Assembly: GCF_008033115.1 (NCBI RefSeq)
Contig: NZ_CP041203.1
Coordinates: forward strand, 3,968,001-4,032,000
DNA length: 64,000 nt
DNA from: Cellulomonas sp. Y8
GTDB lineage: Bacteria > Actinomycetota > Actinomycetes > Actinomycetales > Cellulomonadaceae
Reading direction: 5' to 3'
Position 1 is the first letter of the stretch, and each line of letters begins with the position of its first letter. The translations under genes were made by a program, and so were the position numbers. This document shows, in pieces, positions 27,193 through 35,156 of this stretch. Below the pieces are notes generated by a model. That model saw only the letters and a program-made list of their open reading frames with translations, was not told the origin of the DNA and ran no database searches.

Positions 27193-27226
27193 CGAGGGGC
27201 GCCTCCCTGACGGGAGACGCCCCTCG
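27193..27226 (-). terminator. Hairpin terminator after glnA
   Basis: Arms 27193-27207 and 27212-27226, loop TGAC. The only non-Watson-Crick pair (C27202 with A27217) becomes a G-U wobble in the leftward RNA, the strand on which glnA is transcribed. Confidence 0.8.
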
Positions 27227-27252
27227 CATGCGCACTGACCGGGAGCAGCCGA

Positions 27253-28677
27253 TCAGACGTCGTAGTAGAGCTCGAACTCGTGCGGGTGCGGGCGCAGCCG
27301 GATCGGGTCGATCTCCGCGGACCGCTTGTAGTCGATCCAGGTCTGGATCAGGTCCGGGGTGAACACGTTGCCGGCGGTCAGCCAGTCGTGGTCGGCCTCG
27401 AGGTTGTCGAGCACCTCGCCGAGCGAACCCGGGACCTGCTGGATGAGCGCGTGCTCCTCCGGGGGCAGCTCGTACAGGTCCTTGTCGACCGGCTCTGGCG
27501 GCTCGATCCGGTTCTGGATGCCGTCCAGGCCCGCCATGAGCATGGCCGCGAAGCACAGGTACGGGTTGGACGACGGGTCCGGCACGCGGAACTCGATGCG
27601 CTTGGCCTTCGGGTTCGAGCCGGTGACCGGGATGCGGATGCACGCGGAGCGGTTGCGGGCCGAGTAGACCAGGTTGACCGGCGCCTCGAAGCCCGGGACC
27701 AGGCGGTGGTAGGAGTTCACCGTCGGGTTGGTGAAGGCGAGCAGCGACGGGGCGTGCTTGAGCAGGCCGCCGATGTACCAGCGGGCCATGTCGGACAGAC
27801 CGCCGTAGCCCTTCTCGTCGAAGAACAGCGGCTTGCCGTCCTTCCACAGCGACTGGTGCACGTGCATGCCCGAGCCGTTGTCGCCGAACAGCGGCTTCGG
27901 CATGAAGGTCGCGGTGCGGCCGTCGGCGTGCGCGACGTTCTTCACGACGTACTTGAACAGCTGCACCTTGTCGGCCGACTTGGCGAGCGTGTCGAAGCGG
28001 TAGTTGATCTCCGCCTGGCCGGCGGTGCCGACCTCGTGGTGCGCCCGCTCGACCTCGAGGCCGAGGGCGTCCAGCTGGAGCGAGATCTTGTCGCGCAGGT
28101 CGGCGAAGTGGTCGACCGGCGGGACGGGGAAGTAGCCGCCCTTGTAGGGCGTCTTGTGGCCGAGGTTGCCACCCTCCTCGACGCGGCCCGTGTTCCAGGC
28201 GGCCTCGATGGAGTCGATCGAGTAGAACGACGCGTTCTGCTTCGTCTCGAAGCGCACGTCGTCGAAGATGTAGAACTCGGCCTCGGGGGCGAAGAACGCC
28301 GTGTCCGCGATGCCGGTCGAGCGCAGGTACGCCTCGGCCTTGGCGGCGACCTGGCGCGGGTCGCGGCTGTAGGGCTCGTCGGTGTACGGGTCGACGATGT
28401 GGAAGTTCAGCACGAGCGTCTTCTCCGTGCGGAACGGGTCGACGAACGCCGTCGTCACGTCCGGGAGGAGCTTCATGTCGGACTCGTTGATCGCCTGGAA
28501 GCCGCGGATCGACGACCCGTCGAACATCTGGCCCTCGACGAAGAAGCTCTCGTCCACGGACGCGGCCGGCACGTTGAAGTGCTGCATCACGCCGGGCAGG
28601 TCGCAGAACCGGACGTCGACGAACTTGACGTCCTCGTTCTTGATGAAGGCCAGGACTTCCTCTGGCGTGCTGAACAT
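27253..28677 (-). CDS. glnA: Type I glutamine synthetase
   Basis: A 474-residue GSI-beta enzyme, the main nitrogen assimilation step (glutamate, ammonia and ATP to glutamine). Signature regions: [41 protein letters not shown] and the nucleotide-binding [10 protein letters not shown] area. The adenylylation loop [12 protein letters not shown] carries the target tyrosine, so activity is probably controlled by a GlnE-type adenylyltransferase. The ATG at 28677 has GAGGAG upstream (minus strand, around 28683-28690). A GlnR double box lies upstream at 28736-28773. Confidence 0.97.
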   Translation of the reverse strand: MFSTPEEVLAFIKNEDVKFVDVRFCDLPGVMQHFNVPAASVDESFFVEGQMFDGSSIRGFQAINESDMKLLPDVTTAFVDPFRTEKTLVLNFHIVDPYTDEPYSRDPRQVAAKAEAYLRSTGIADTAFFAPEAEFYIFDDVRFETKQNASFYSIDSIEAAWNTGRVEEGGNLGHKTPYKGGYFPVPPVDHFADLRDKISLQLDALGLEVERAHHEVGTAGQAEINYRFDTLAKSADKVQLFKYVVKNVAHADGRTATFMPKPLFGDNGSGMHVHQSLWKDGKPLFFDEKGYGGLSDMARWYIGGLLKHAPSLLAFTNPTVNSYHRLVPGFEAPVNLVYSARNRSACIRIPVTGSNPKAKRIEFRVPDPSSNPYLCFAAMLMAGLDGIQNRIEPPEPVDKDLYELPPEEHALIQQVPGSLGEVLDNLEADHDWLTAGNVFTPDLIQTWIDYKRSAEIDPIRLRPHPHEFELYYDV

Positions 28678-28735
28678 CCGCTGCTCCTCGGGTTGACGTG
28701 CCCTCACCGGGCTCCGACGAGGCTAGGGGTGCCCG

Positions 28736-28773
28736 ATTTCCCTCCGGTGTACCGATTGTTTCGACCGTGTTAC
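28736..28773 (-). promoter_or_regulatory. GlnR double box upstream of glnA
   Basis: On the minus strand: GTAAC-N6-GAAAC-N6-TACAC-N6-GAAAT, with exact 6-nt spacers (73-69, 62-58, 51-47, 40-36 of 287xx). The actinobacterial GlnR consensus is GTnAC-N6-GAAAC repeated; the first unit matches perfectly and the second is degenerate. A TAGCCT -10-like element follows at 28725-28720 and the box covers the -35 region, which suits activation of glnA under nitrogen limitation. Confidence 0.75.
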
Positions 28774-28849
28774 GTGACCCCGGATCCGTGTTGCGGGCGC
28801 GTGACGCGAGCCGGTCGGGGCGCGCACGGCGGGCGGTTACCGTTGACGC

Positions 28850-29342
28850 ATGGTCGATCGCGAGGACGTCGGTTCGTGGCTCGAGGGGCCGCCCGTGGGC
28901 GACGGCGCGCCGAGCGGCAGCCGCCTGGGCCTGCCCGCCACGGGGAGCGGGTCGCTCGCGCCGCTGGGCCGCCGGCTGATCGCGCTGCTGATCGACTGGT
29001 TCGCCTGCCTCGCCATCGCGAACGTGTTCCTGCCCCGCCGACGCGCAGCAGCTCGGCACGCTGGCCGTCTTCGCGGTCGAGAACGTGCTGCTGGTCGGCA
29101 CCGTCGGCGGCACGCTCGGGCACCGGCTGCTCGGGATCCGGGTGCGCCGGGTGCGCCCGCCGGCGCTCGTCGCCCGACCGGACGCGCCGCCCGCCGACCC
29201 CGGCCCGGACGCGCCGCCGAACCTGCTGCTGGCGCTCGTGCGCACCGTGCTGCTCTGCCTGGTGATCCCCGCGGTGGTGTGGGACGCCGACGGCCGCGGC
29301 CTGCACGACCGCTCGGCGGGCACCGCGATCGTCCGCCGCTGA
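28850..29342 (+). pseudogene. RDD-family membrane protein, single-base frameshift
   Basis: The first part ([15 protein letters not shown]..., [26 protein letters not shown]) and the second ([36 protein letters not shown], to [17 protein letters not shown] at 29342) together make one RDD protein of about 163 residues, but they lie in different frames. Dropping one C from the C4 run at 29033-29036 joins them ([10 protein letters not shown]). RDD genes are normal neighbours of glnA in actinobacteria; the function is unknown. It is either inactivated or a sequencing error. Confidence 0.8.
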
Positions 29343-29349
29343 CACCGGC

Positions 29350-29380
29350 GCACCCGCACCGCACCCGCACCGCACCCGCC
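29350..29380 (+). repeat. 11-nt tandem repeat after the RDD gene
   Basis: GCACCCGCACC repeated nearly three times (29350, 29361 and a shortened 29372 copy) immediately after the RDD stop, in non-coding DNA. Confidence 0.8.
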
Positions 29381-29392
29381 TCGCGGCGCGGT

Positions 29393-29460
29393 CCGCCGAG
29401 ATGGCAACTCTCGGCTGTCCCGTGCGGTCCGCACACAGCCGAGAGTTGCCATCTCGGCGG
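29393..29460. terminator. Two-tier long hairpin between convergent genes
   Basis: Outer arms 29393-29418 and 29435-29460 pair perfectly over 26 bp; the apical part contains a second palindrome GTGCGG-T-CCGCAC (29422-29434). It separates the convergent RDD and DUF4191 genes and probably ends transcription from both sides. No U-tract is seen on either strand. Confidence 0.75.
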
Positions 29461-29508
29461 GCGTGCGGGCGTGCGGGCGTGCGGGAGTGCGGGCGTGCGG
29501 GAGGGCGG
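29459..29508 (+). repeat. GGGCGTGC-type 8-nt repeat tract
   Basis: Directly beside the long hairpin the sequence runs through about six copies of GGGCGTGC or GGGAGTGC. Non-coding and probably polymorphic by slippage. Confidence 0.75.
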
Positions 29509-29561
29509 TGCGGCGCGGCGCGGAGTGCGTGCGGGTGGGCGCGGTCGGGTGGGGGAAGGAG

Positions 29562-29597
29562 GACGCGCCCGCACCCCCGGAGGGGTGCGGGCGCGTC
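29562..29597 (-). terminator. 16-bp hairpin after the DUF4191 gene
   Basis: Perfect 16-bp arms 29562-29577 and 29582-29597 around CGGA, 26 bp after the DUF4191 stop (minus strand). It is the ordinary terminator for that gene, in addition to the longer hairpin at 29393-29460. Confidence 0.8.
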
Positions 29598-29622
29598 TGC
29601 GCGTGCGGGAGGGGGCGGCGGG

Positions 29623-30348
29623 TCAGCGGCCGCGCATGCCCTTGCGGTCCGGGCGGACGCGCATCGGGTCGACGCCCTTCGGCACCGGCATCTTGACCGC
29701 GCCGAGCGCCTGCAGGCGCTTGACGACCTCGCCGACCTCGGCCTTGGTGAGCTGCGGCTTGAGGCGCTGCACCTTGCGGGCGAGCTGCGGCAGCGGGACC
29801 TGGCCCTCCTCGCGGCCGACCTCGATCAGCGTGATCGGCACGCCCTGGAGCACGCGCGCGGTGCGCTTGCGCTCGGACTCGAGCAGCTTGCCGATGCGGT
29901 TGGCGGGGCCCTCGCCGATCAGGACGATGCCCGGGCGGCCGACGCCGCGGTAGACGAGGTCCTGGGTGCGCGGCGCGACGGCGACCGGCTCCTGCGCGAA
30001 CGTCCAGCCGCGGCGGATGGTGCCGAGCGCGGACAGCGCGGCGCCGGGCTGGCCCTCGATGCGGGCGTACGCGGCGCGCTCGGCGCGGCGGGTCAGGGTG
30101 AACATGGCGCCGAGCAGCGCGAACGGGATGCTGACGAGCAGCCACCACCACCAGCTGAGGAAGAACAGGCCCAGCACCTGACCCAGCACGACGATGCCGA
30201 AGAACACCCCGAGGATCAGCCAGGTCACCGCCGGGTCCTGCTGGCGGGTCATCTGGTACGCCTGCCAGACCTGGTGGTACCACCGGGTCTTCTTCACCTT
30301 CGCGGGCTTCGCGGCCGCGCCGGCGGTCGGGTTCTTCTCACGGGCCAT
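29623..30348 (-). CDS. DUF4191 membrane protein
   Basis: A 241-residue conserved actinobacterial protein. A basic N-terminus ([20 protein letters not shown]) precedes two membrane helices ([40 protein letters not shown]), then a basic cytoplasmic domain ([43 protein letters not shown]). Function unknown. In many actinobacteria it sits beside lipA/lipB and glnA, as here near glnA and the lipoate-dependent lpdA-sucB genes further along. Confidence 0.9.
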   Translation of the reverse strand: MAREKNPTAGAAAKPAKVKKTRWYHQVWQAYQMTRQQDPAVTWLILGVFFGIVVLGQVLGLFFLSWWWWLLVSIPFALLGAMFTLTRRAERAAYARIEGQPGAALSALGTIRRGWTFAQEPVAVAPRTQDLVYRGVGRPGIVLIGEGPANRIGKLLESERKRTARVLQGVPITLIEVGREEGQVPLPQLARKVQRLKPQLTKAEVGEVVKRLQALGAVKMPVPKGVDPMRVRPDRKGMRGR

Positions 30349-30521
30349 GACCCGGGAGTCTACCGGCGCGCGGGCCGTCGCCGTCGCCCGGCCGCGTCGC
30401 CCTCCGCGAGCCCGTGGGGGACGCCGGGACCGAGGTCCCTGGCGGTCGCCGTCGCGGGCGGGTGACGCTGGGACGACGGGCGCGGCGCCGGTGCCGGCCC
30501 CGGGACGCGGGGGAGGCGACC

Positions 30522-31040
30522 ATGCGGGTCCTGGTGACGGTGGCGTCGCGGCACGGCAGCACGCGCGAGATCGGCGTCGAGGTGGCGGAGGTGCTCCGGG
30601 CGGCGGGCCACGACGTCGTGGAGGCCGACCCGGACGAGGTCGAGGCGGTCGACGGGTACGACGCGGTCGTGCTCGGCTCGGCGGTCTACGTGGGGCGGCT
30701 CGCGGCGGCGCTGCGCGAGCTCGTCGACCGGCAGGCCGCGCAGCTCGCCGCCCGGCCGACGTGGCTGTTCTGGTCCGGACGGGTGGGGGAGCCGCCGCTG
30801 CCCGCCGCCGAGCCCGACGACGTGCGGGTCGTGGCCCGGCGGGTGGCGGCGCGGGACGTCGCGGCGTTCGGCGGCCGGCTGCAGCGCGACGAGCTCGGGC
30901 TCGCGGAGCGCGCGCTGGTCGCGATGATCGAGGCCGAGGCGGGCGACTTCCGCGACTTCGACGAGGTGGACGCCTGGGCAGCGCGGGTCGCGGACGAGCT
31001 GGGGCGGATCGAGCGCGGTGGCCGGGTGGCGCAGGGCTGA
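30522..31040 (+). CDS. Flavodoxin-domain protein (HemG-like)
   Basis: A 172-residue flavodoxin-fold protein; ATG 30522 with GGGAGG at 30510-30515. The phosphate-binding loop VTVASRHGSTREIG holds FMN, followed by YDAVVLGSAVYVGRL and PTWLFWSGRVGEPP. Relatives serve as protoporphyrinogen oxidase (HemG) or as general FMN redox proteins; neither haem nor other redox genes are adjacent, so the role is open. Confidence 0.85.
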   Translation: MRVLVTVASRHGSTREIGVEVAEVLRAAGHDVVEADPDEVEAVDGYDAVVLGSAVYVGRLAAALRELVDRQAAQLAARPTWLFWSGRVGEPPLPAAEPDDVRVVARRVAARDVAAFGGRLQRDELGLAERALVAMIEAEAGDFRDFDEVDAWAARVADELGRIERGGRVAQG

Positions 31041-31087
31041 CCCGCGGCCGCGCGCCGGCCGGGCCACCGCCGCGCGACGACGTCCCG

Positions 31088-31555
31088 TCAGCGGCGCGCG
31101 ACCAGCAGCAGCAGCCCGCGCAGCTGCTCCACCTGCTCCGCGGTCAGCCCGTCGGTGACCATCGCCTCGGCGGCGACCGGGTCCGAGGCCGCGAGCACGG
31201 CCGCGCGCCCGGCGTCGGTCGCGGAGATCTGGTGCTTGCGCCGGTCGGTGGCGTGGGCCGTCCGGGTGACGTAGCCCGACCGCTCGAGCCGGGCGAGCAC
31301 CCGGCTCATCGTCTGCTCGGTGACGTCGCACAGCGCCGCGAGCTCCGCCTGGGTGCGTGGTCCGCGCAGCAGGATGACCAGCACCGGCTGGCTCGCGTGG
31401 TTGAGGTCCCAGGACGCGAGGTGCGCGTTCCAGTCCCGCTCGACCCGGCGCGCGGCGGCGGACAGCAGCCGGCCCACCGGCCAGCCGCTCGGCTCCGGCG
31501 CGGCCATCGCCTGCCACCGCGGGTGCTCCTGCGGCCCTCCGGCGTCGCGCTCCAC
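31088..31555 (-). CDS. MarR-family transcriptional regulator
   Basis: A 155-residue winged-helix regulator (GTG 31555 with AGGAGAGG upstream). The DNA-binding part is TQAELAALCDVTEQTMSRVLARLERSGYVTR with the wing ATDRRKHQISATDAGR. It is transcribed divergently from the MMPL exporter, and a 14-bp palindrome sits on the exporter start, so it most likely represses that exporter until a ligand binds. Confidence 0.93.
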   Translation of the reverse strand: MERDAGGPQEHPRWQAMAAPEPSGWPVGRLLSAAARRVERDWNAHLASWDLNHASQPVLVILLRGPRTQAELAALCDVTEQTMSRVLARLERSGYVTRTAHATDRRKHQISATDAGRAAVLAASDPVAAEAMVTDGLTAEQVEQLRGLLLLVARR

Positions 31556-31596
31556 TCGTCCCTCTCCTCCTGCTGGGCAGTTGCCCCGGCCTCATG

Positions 31597-31625
31597 TTGC
31601 CGGAACGCGGCGCATCCCGCATAGT
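31597..31625 (+). promoter_or_regulatory. Probable sigma-70-type promoter of the MMPL gene
   Basis: -35 TTGCCG (31597-31602), 17-nt spacer, -10 CATAGT (31620-31625). The predicted start point falls at or within a base or two of the ATG at 31633, so the transcript is probably leaderless, which also explains the absence of a ribosome-binding site. Confidence 0.6.
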
Positions 31626-31626
31626 G

Positions 31627-31640
31627 CTCAGCATGCTGAG
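31627..31640. promoter_or_regulatory. Perfect palindrome CTCAGCATGCTGAG over the MMPL start codon
   Basis: A 14-bp perfect inverted repeat covering the predicted transcription start and the ATG (31633) of the exporter gene. It is the best candidate operator for the divergent MarR protein; binding there would block initiation directly. Confidence 0.6.
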
Positions 31641-33984
31641 GAACGGGGCACGGGGGATCGGGCGGGGACTGGCCGTGCTGGCGGTCGCCGCGGGGTGGTT
31701 GGCGGTGGGCTCGCTCGGGGGCATGGCCCAGGGGCAGCTCTCGCAGGTGCAGACGAACGACGCGGCGGCGTTCCTGCCGTCGTCGGCGGAGTCGACGCGC
31801 GCCGCGGAGGCGTCGGCGGCGTTCACGGAGTCCGAGGCGCTGCCGGTGCTGGTGGTGCTCGAGGCCGAGGACGGCGGCGCGCTGGACCCGGCCGCGATCG
31901 AGGCGGTGCAGCCCGTCGTCGCAGCGCTGCCGGACGTGCCGATGCCCGGCACCGACCCGGCGGCGGGCGACCCGGCCACGCTCGGTGACGTGCTCACGGC
32001 CGACCCGGTCGTCGTGCCCTCGGAGGACGGCGAGGCGCTGCTGGTCCCGCTGTCCCTCGACGCCGCGCAGGCGGACGCCTCGCTGGCCGACGACGAGAGC
32101 GTGGTCGGCGCGACGGTCCAGGCCGTCCGCGACACGCTGGCCGACGAGCTGGGCGCGACCGCCGACTCGTCCGGCGAGGCCGGGCTGCGCGCCTGGGTCA
32201 CCGGGCCGGGCGGGTTCGTCGCGGACCTCACGAACGCGTTCGGCGGGATCGACGGCGTGCTGCTGCTCGTCGCCCTCGGGGCGGTCCTCGTGATCCTCGT
32301 GCTGGTCTACCGGTCGCCGTTCCTGCCGCTCGCGGTGATCCTCACCGCGGTGTTCGCGCTGTGCGCCGCCGCGCTCGCCGTCTACCACCTGGCCGACGCC
32401 GGGGTGCTGACGCTGAACGGCCAGGCCCAGGGCATCCTGTCGATCCTGGTCGTCGGCGCGTCCGTCGACTACGCGCTGCTGATCGTCGCCCGGTACCGCG
32501 AGGAGCTGCGCACCGTCGAGGCACCGTCGGCCGCGATGCGCCGCGCGCTGCGCCGCAGCCTGGAGCCGATCACCGCCAGCGCGGGCACCGTCGTCGCCGG
32601 CCTGCTCTGCCTGCTGCTGTCCGACCTCGCGTCCAACCGGTCGCTGGGCCCCGTCGGCGCCCTCGGGATCGCAGCCGCGTACCTGGCGGCGTTCACCCTG
32701 CTCCCGCTACTGCTGCTCATCGCCGGGCGCCGGTCCCGGGCGCTGTTCTGGCCGCGGGTGCCGCGGGTCGCCGAGCCGGGCGCGCACGCGGTGGGCCCGG
32801 CGCACGACGAGCCGGCGGCCGTCGGGGCGGCCGCCCCCGCCGTCCCGGAGCACGACCACCACGGCGCGCACGCGCCGGCCGGCCACCCTGCGCCCGCCCA
32901 GGGCCTGTGGGGCCGGCTGGCCCGCGGCGTCGGCCGCCGCGACCGGCTGGTGTGGGTGCTGACCACCGTCATCCTGCTCGGCTGCGCGGCGTTCCTGCCG
33001 ACGTTCCAGGCCTCGGGCACCAGCCAGGCCGACGTGTTCCTGACCGACGTCGACGCGGTGGCCGGCGAGGAGGTGCTCGCCGAGCACTTCCCGGCCGGCA
33101 CCGTCCAGCCCGCCACCGTGATCGTGGCGCAGGACGAGGCCGACGCCGTGGTCGAGGCGGCGCTGGCCGTCGACGGCGTGGTGTCCGCGGCCCCGTACAC
33201 CGGGGCGGCGACGGGCGTGCCGACGGGGAGCGGCGGCCCCGGAGCGGACGAGCCCGCGGAGCCGGTCGTCGTCGACGGGGACGTGCTGGTCGACGTCGCC
33301 ACCGAGGCGGCCGCGGACACCACGGAGGGCGTCGCGACGGTCGAGCGGCTGCGCGACGCGGTGCACGAGGTCGCCCCCGACGCGCTGGTGGGCGGGGCCG
33401 CCGCCGAGACGCTGGACGCGCAGGACGCCGGCACCCGGGACCTGCGGGTGATCGTGCCGGTGGTGCTGGTCGTGATCCTGCTCATCCTCATGGTGCTGCT
33501 GCGGTCCGTCGTGGCCGCGGTGCTGCTGATGCTCGCCAACGTGCTGTCGTTCGCGGCCGCCCTGGGCGTCGCGGCGCTCGTCTTCGAGCACGTGCTCGAC
33601 TTCCCGGGCGCCGACCCGGCCGTCCCGCTCTACGCCTTCACGTTCCTGGTGGCCCTCGGGGTCGACTACTCGATCTTCCTCATGACCCGCGTCCGCGAGG
33701 AGAGCGCGCGCCTCGGCACCCGCGAGGGCGTGCTCCGCGGGCTGGCGGTGACCGGCGGGGTGATCACCTCGGCGGGCGTGGTGCTCGCGGTGACATTCGC
33801 CGCGCTGGGCGTGATCCCGCTGCTGTTCCTCGCGCAGCTGGCGTTCATCGTGGCGTTCGGCGTGCTGCTCGACACGCTCGTGGTCCGCAGCCTGCTCGTC
33901 CCGGCGCTGGTGCACGACGTCGGCCGCCGCACCTGGTGGCCGAGCCGGCTCGCCCGTCAGGAGGAGGGCGTGCACCGGGCCTAG
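31633..33984 (+). CDS. MMPL-family RND transporter
   Basis: A 783-residue exporter with two homologous halves, each a membrane helix, a large extracytoplasmic loop and five more helices. Family landmarks: VVGASVDYALLIVARYREELR in half one and LGVDYSIFLMTRVREESARLG in half two, with the proton-relay Asp and Tyr of the GxxxDY motif. Mycobacterial MmpL proteins export lipids, others drugs. A His-rich cytoplasmic loop (EHDHHGAHAPAGHPA, around 32850-32895) joins the halves. The ATG at 31633 is chosen because of the promoter geometry. Regulated by the divergent MarR protein, by inference. Confidence 0.93.
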   Translation: MLRNGARGIGRGLAVLAVAAGWLAVGSLGGMAQGQLSQVQTNDAAAFLPSSAESTRAAEASAAFTESEALPVLVVLEAEDGGALDPAAIEAVQPVVAALPDVPMPGTDPAAGDPATLGDVLTADPVVVPSEDGEALLVPLSLDAAQADASLADDESVVGATVQAVRDTLADELGATADSSGEAGLRAWVTGPGGFVADLTNAFGGIDGVLLLVALGAVLVILVLVYRSPFLPLAVILTAVFALCAAALAVYHLADAGVLTLNGQAQGILSILVVGASVDYALLIVARYREELRTVEAPSAAMRRALRRSLEPITASAGTVVAGLLCLLLSDLASNRSLGPVGALGIAAAYLAAFTLLPLLLLIAGRRSRALFWPRVPRVAEPGAHAVGPAHDEPAAVGAAAPAVPEHDHHGAHAPAGHPAPAQGLWGRLARGVGRRDRLVWVLTTVILLGCAAFLPTFQASGTSQADVFLTDVDAVAGEEVLAEHFPAGTVQPATVIVAQDEADAVVEAALAVDGVVSAAPYTGAATGVPTGSGGPGADEPAEPVVVDGDVLVDVATEAAADTTEGVATVERLRDAVHEVAPDALVGGAAAETLDAQDAGTRDLRVIVPVVLVVILLILMVLLRSVVAAVLLMLANVLSFAAALGVAALVFEHVLDFPGADPAVPLYAFTFLVALGVDYSIFLMTRVREESARLGTREGVLRGLAVTGGVITSAGVVLAVTFAALGVIPLLFLAQLAFIVAFGVLLDTLVVRSLLVPALVHDVGRRTWWPSRLARQEEGVHRA

Positions 33985-33994
33985 GGTGGCGGCC

Positions 33995-35029
33995 ATGACG
34001 GACGCGCTGCGGGTGGGACTGGTCGGCTACGGCTCGGCGGGGCGGGGCATCCACGCCCGGCTGCTCCGCGAGGTCGGCGCCGAGGTGGCCCGGGTCGTGA
34101 CCCGGAACCCGGCGCGCGCCACCGCGGCCGGCCGGGACTGGGCGGGCGTCGCGGTCGACGCCGACGTCCCGTCGCTGCTCGCGCACGCCACCGACCTCGA
34201 CGTGGTCGTCGTCGCCAGCCCGACCGGCGACCACGTCGAGCACGTCACGCAGGCGCTGGCCGCGGGGGCGTGGGTCGTCGTCGACAAGCCGCTGGCGACC
34301 ACCGCAGACGAGGCGGCCGCCCTGGCGCGGCTCGGCGCGGAGGCCGGCGGGCGGCTGACGGTGTTCCAGAACCGCCGGTGGGACCCGGAGCAGCTGACGC
34401 TGCGCGGGCTGCTCGAGGCCGGCGAGCTGGGCACCGTGCACCGGTTCGAGCGCCGCTGGGAGCGGTGGCGCCCGGTGCCGCAGGACCGGTGGAAGGAGAA
34501 CGACACCCGCGCCGGCGGCCTGCTGCTCGACCTCGGGGCGCACCTGGTCGACTCCGCGGTCCAGCTGTTCGGGCCGGTCGCGCGGGTGCACGCCGAGCTC
34601 CGCAGCCTCACCACCCCCGCCGAGGACGACGTGTTCCTCGCGCTCACGCACGCCCCGCGGCCGGACGGGTCCGCGGTCATCAGCCACCTGCAGGCCGGCG
34701 GGCTGGTCGGCGCGCCCGGCCCGCGCACCCGCGTGCTCGGCGACCGGGGTGCGTACCTGGTGACGAGCTTCGAGGGCGAGGCGACGCCGTTCTCCGTCCT
34801 CGACGAGGGCGACGACGCGCACGAGGGCTGGCTGGTGCACGGCGACGAGCGGGTGCCGGTACGGCGCGCGCCCGGCGGGCACCCGGACTTCTACCGGGCC
34901 GTCGAGGCGTGGGTGCGGGGCACGGGGCCGGTTCCCGTCGACCCGGCCGACGCCGTCGTGACCGCGCGCGTCCTGGACGCCGCGCGGGTCTCGGCGCGCG
35001 AGCACCGCGCGGTCGCGCTGGACGCGTAG
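33995..35029 (+). CDS. Gfo/Idh/MocA-family oxidoreductase
   Basis: A 344-residue NAD(P)-dependent dehydrogenase. N-terminal Rossmann GLVGYGSAGRGIHARLL, the conserved catalytic Lys region VVVDKPLATTADEA, and a C-terminal alpha/beta domain (GGLLLDLGAHLVDSAVQLFG). Family members oxidise sugars, inositols or related polyols. It starts 10 bp after the MMPL stop, so is likely co-transcribed, though a functional link is not obvious. Confidence 0.93.
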   Translation: MTDALRVGLVGYGSAGRGIHARLLREVGAEVARVVTRNPARATAAGRDWAGVAVDADVPSLLAHATDLDVVVVASPTGDHVEHVTQALAAGAWVVVDKPLATTADEAAALARLGAEAGGRLTVFQNRRWDPEQLTLRGLLEAGELGTVHRFERRWERWRPVPQDRWKENDTRAGGLLLDLGAHLVDSAVQLFGPVARVHAELRSLTTPAEDDVFLALTHAPRPDGSAVISHLQAGGLVGAPGPRTRVLGDRGAYLVTSFEGEATPFSVLDEGDDAHEGWLVHGDERVPVRRAPGGHPDFYRAVEAWVRGTGPVPVDPADAVVTARVLDAARVSAREHRAVALDA

Positions 35030-35059
35030 CGCGCGCCCGCGCCCGCCCACCGGGCCGGG

Positions 35060-35125
35060 CCGCCGAGTGGGCACTCGACGTCCCCGTCCCGGGCGTCGAG
35101 GGGACATCGAGTGCCCGCTCGGCGG
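35060..35125. terminator. Long hairpin between convergent genes (26-bp arms)
   Basis: Arms 35060-35085 and 35100-35125 with two mispairs: T68-G117 (a wobble in the plus RNA) and C79-A106 (a wobble in the minus RNA). It lies between the convergent oxidoreductase and epimerase genes, so each direction tolerates one wobble. The base of the stem is CGCCGAG/CTCGGCG, as in the 29393 element. Confidence 0.7.
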
Positions 35126-35156
35126 GGCCGTCGGGGGCGCGGGTGGGACTCGCGGG

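Noticed and set aside
29459..29508. CRISPR-like repeat array
   Set aside because: Units are about 8 nt without spacers of regular length; it is a microsatellite tract.
26051..30283. A 1400-codon open frame on the minus strand joining several genes
   Set aside because: Only parts of it coincide with real proteins (the alcohol dehydrogenase); the rest is out of frame with glnA and DUF4191. No stop is just a GC effect.
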